The notes beneath the pieces are model-generated. The model ran no database searches. It worked only from the letters and a program-made list of their open reading frames with translations, and was not told the origin of the DNA. This document shows, piece after piece, positions 62,399 to 64,000 of a stretch of DNA of 64,000 nt (position 1 is its first letter; every line of letters begins with the position of its first letter). Source of the stretch: Desulfolithobacter dissulfuricans (lineage in GTDB: Bacteria > Desulfobacterota > Desulfobulbia > Desulfobulbales > Desulfobulbaceae); NCBI RefSeq assembly GCF_025998535.1, contig NZ_AP024233.1, positions 3,310,001-3,374,000 of the forward strand. Reading direction: 5' to 3'. Both the position numbers and the translations under genes were made by a program.

Positions 62399-63088
62399 AT
62401 GGCCAAGATAGCTGTCTGCGCAATAGATACCGATATCGGCAAATCAGTGGTGACCGGCCTGCTGGCCAGGTTTCTCAAAACAGGTGGTGCCACCGTGACC
62501 ACCATGAAACCGGTCCAGACCGGCTGTCTCGGCAAGCCGGAGGACATTCTCATGCACCGGCGGATCATGGAGTCCGACTGGGACCAGTGGGACGAACAGG
62601 GGCTGACCTGCCCCTACTGCTTTCCCTTTCCCGGCTCCCCCCATCTCGCCGCCCGGCTGGCGGATACAGCCATTGACCCGCAACGGCTTGACCGGGCCAT
62701 GGAAGAGCTCCAGGCCCACCACCGGTGGCTGGTGGTGGAAGGCGCCGGCGGCCTGCTGGTGCCGCTTGGCGAAGAACTGACCTGGCTGGAGTATCTCCGC
62801 GGGCGCCGGATCCCGGTGATCCTGGTCACCTCGCCCCGGCTGGGCTCCATCAACCATACCCAGCTCAGCCTGGAGGCCATCAGGGCCCGCGGTGTCCACC
62901 TGGCCGGCCTGGTCTACAACCTCCATGGCGACCACCCCAAAGAGATCGTCCTGGATTCCCTGCGGGTCTTCCGCCGGGCGCTTGGCCAATACGGTTTTCC
63001 CGAGAAGGTGATTCTCCTGCCAGATACCCGGGAGAGCCAGTCCACCAACTGGGGGCCCCTGCTGGAAGATATCGAAGGAGAGGGGTGA
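62399..63088 (+). CDS. bioD: Dethiobiotin synthetase
   Basis: 229 residues. P-loop variant AIDTDIGKSVVTGLL, MKPVQTG, VVEGAGGLLVPL and the purine-site region near LPDT. It carboxylates and closes the ureido ring of 7,8-diaminopelargonate using ATP. bioA and bioB are not in this window. Confidence 0.93.
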   Translation: MAKIAVCAIDTDIGKSVVTGLLARFLKTGGATVTTMKPVQTGCLGKPEDILMHRRIMESDWDQWDEQGLTCPYCFPFPGSPHLAARLADTAIDPQRLDRAMEELQAHHRWLVVEGAGGLLVPLGEELTWLEYLRGRRIPVILVTSPRLGSINHTQLSLEAIRARGVHLAGLVYNLHGDHPKEIVLDSLRVFRRALGQYGFPEKVILLPDTRESQSTNWGPLLEDIEGEG

Positions 63089-63101
63089 CCTGAGAGGCAG
63101 T

Positions 63102-64000
<899 letters not shown>

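Overview
The window is GC-rich chromosomal DNA from a Gram-negative anaerobe, most likely a Desulfobacterota (Desulfobulbales-like) bacterium. This is an inference from gene content: three c-type-haem (Tll0287/DUF3365-type) sensors, a sigma54 response regulator, a 1413-residue BcrA/BadF-type acyl-CoA dehydratase activase, a UGA-encoded selenoprotein, the BioG/BioC biotin route and BluB. No rRNA, complete tRNA or CRISPR array is visible.

Layout. 1-12.2 kb is a signalling block: an NtrC-type regulator (cut by the window edge), a haem-sensing histidine kinase, a candidate sigma54 promoter in front of a small membrane protein and a YeiH-type transporter, UspA proteins, a Ser/Thr kinase-UspA fusion, a phosphoesterase, and a haem-sensor protein with a degenerate kinase domain. 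12.2-14.35 kb carries pcm, a 67-residue C-terminal relic of adenosylhomocysteinase, and an uncharacterised gene. 14.7-18.9 kb holds two directly repeated, almost identical group II introns placed just behind a transcription terminator; the distal copy lacks its first 5 nt. 19-22 kb has a secreted protein and a TPR protein.

22.2-29.7 kb is the most interesting region. It is AT-richer and reads as an integron-type cassette array without an integrase in view. There are three same-strand cassettes: an SMC/ABC-like ATPase, an AvcD-like antiphage dC(T)P deaminase, and a retron (msr-msd RNA plus RT-TOPRIM). Each is bounded by a 5' GTTNNNN box and a 3' box that is its reverse complement (two exact, one 6 of 7). 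Two attC-like hairpins can be drawn. An IS110/IS1111-type element sits exactly at the attC between the deaminase and the retron. All three genes look like phage defence.

30.2-43.3 kb is a mobile-element graveyard: an IS110 relic split by an IS1634-family element (5-bp target duplication), a REP-type Y1 transposase with a relic of another, a histidine kinase relic, and a 1083-residue STAND/BTAD regulator split by an IS21 element (7-bp target duplication, reading frame otherwise intact). 40.1-47.6 kb has a cNMP-domain/AAA+/membrane polyferredoxin fusion divergent from the giant dehydratase activase.

47.8-64 kb is mostly housekeeping: a YhaN/YhaO (SbcC/SbcD-like) pair, a PilZ protein, a phosphoesterase, a selenocysteine-containing ArsC/Spx-like protein with a SECIS-like hairpin, and a biotin set (bioF, bioG, bioC, bioD) interleaved with an ExeA-like ATPase, a third haem sensor, an OmpA/TPR lipoprotein-like protein and a Na+/H+ antiporter, ending in bluB. 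exeA and bluB each show an apparent one-base contraction in a C/G run, which may be sequence errors.
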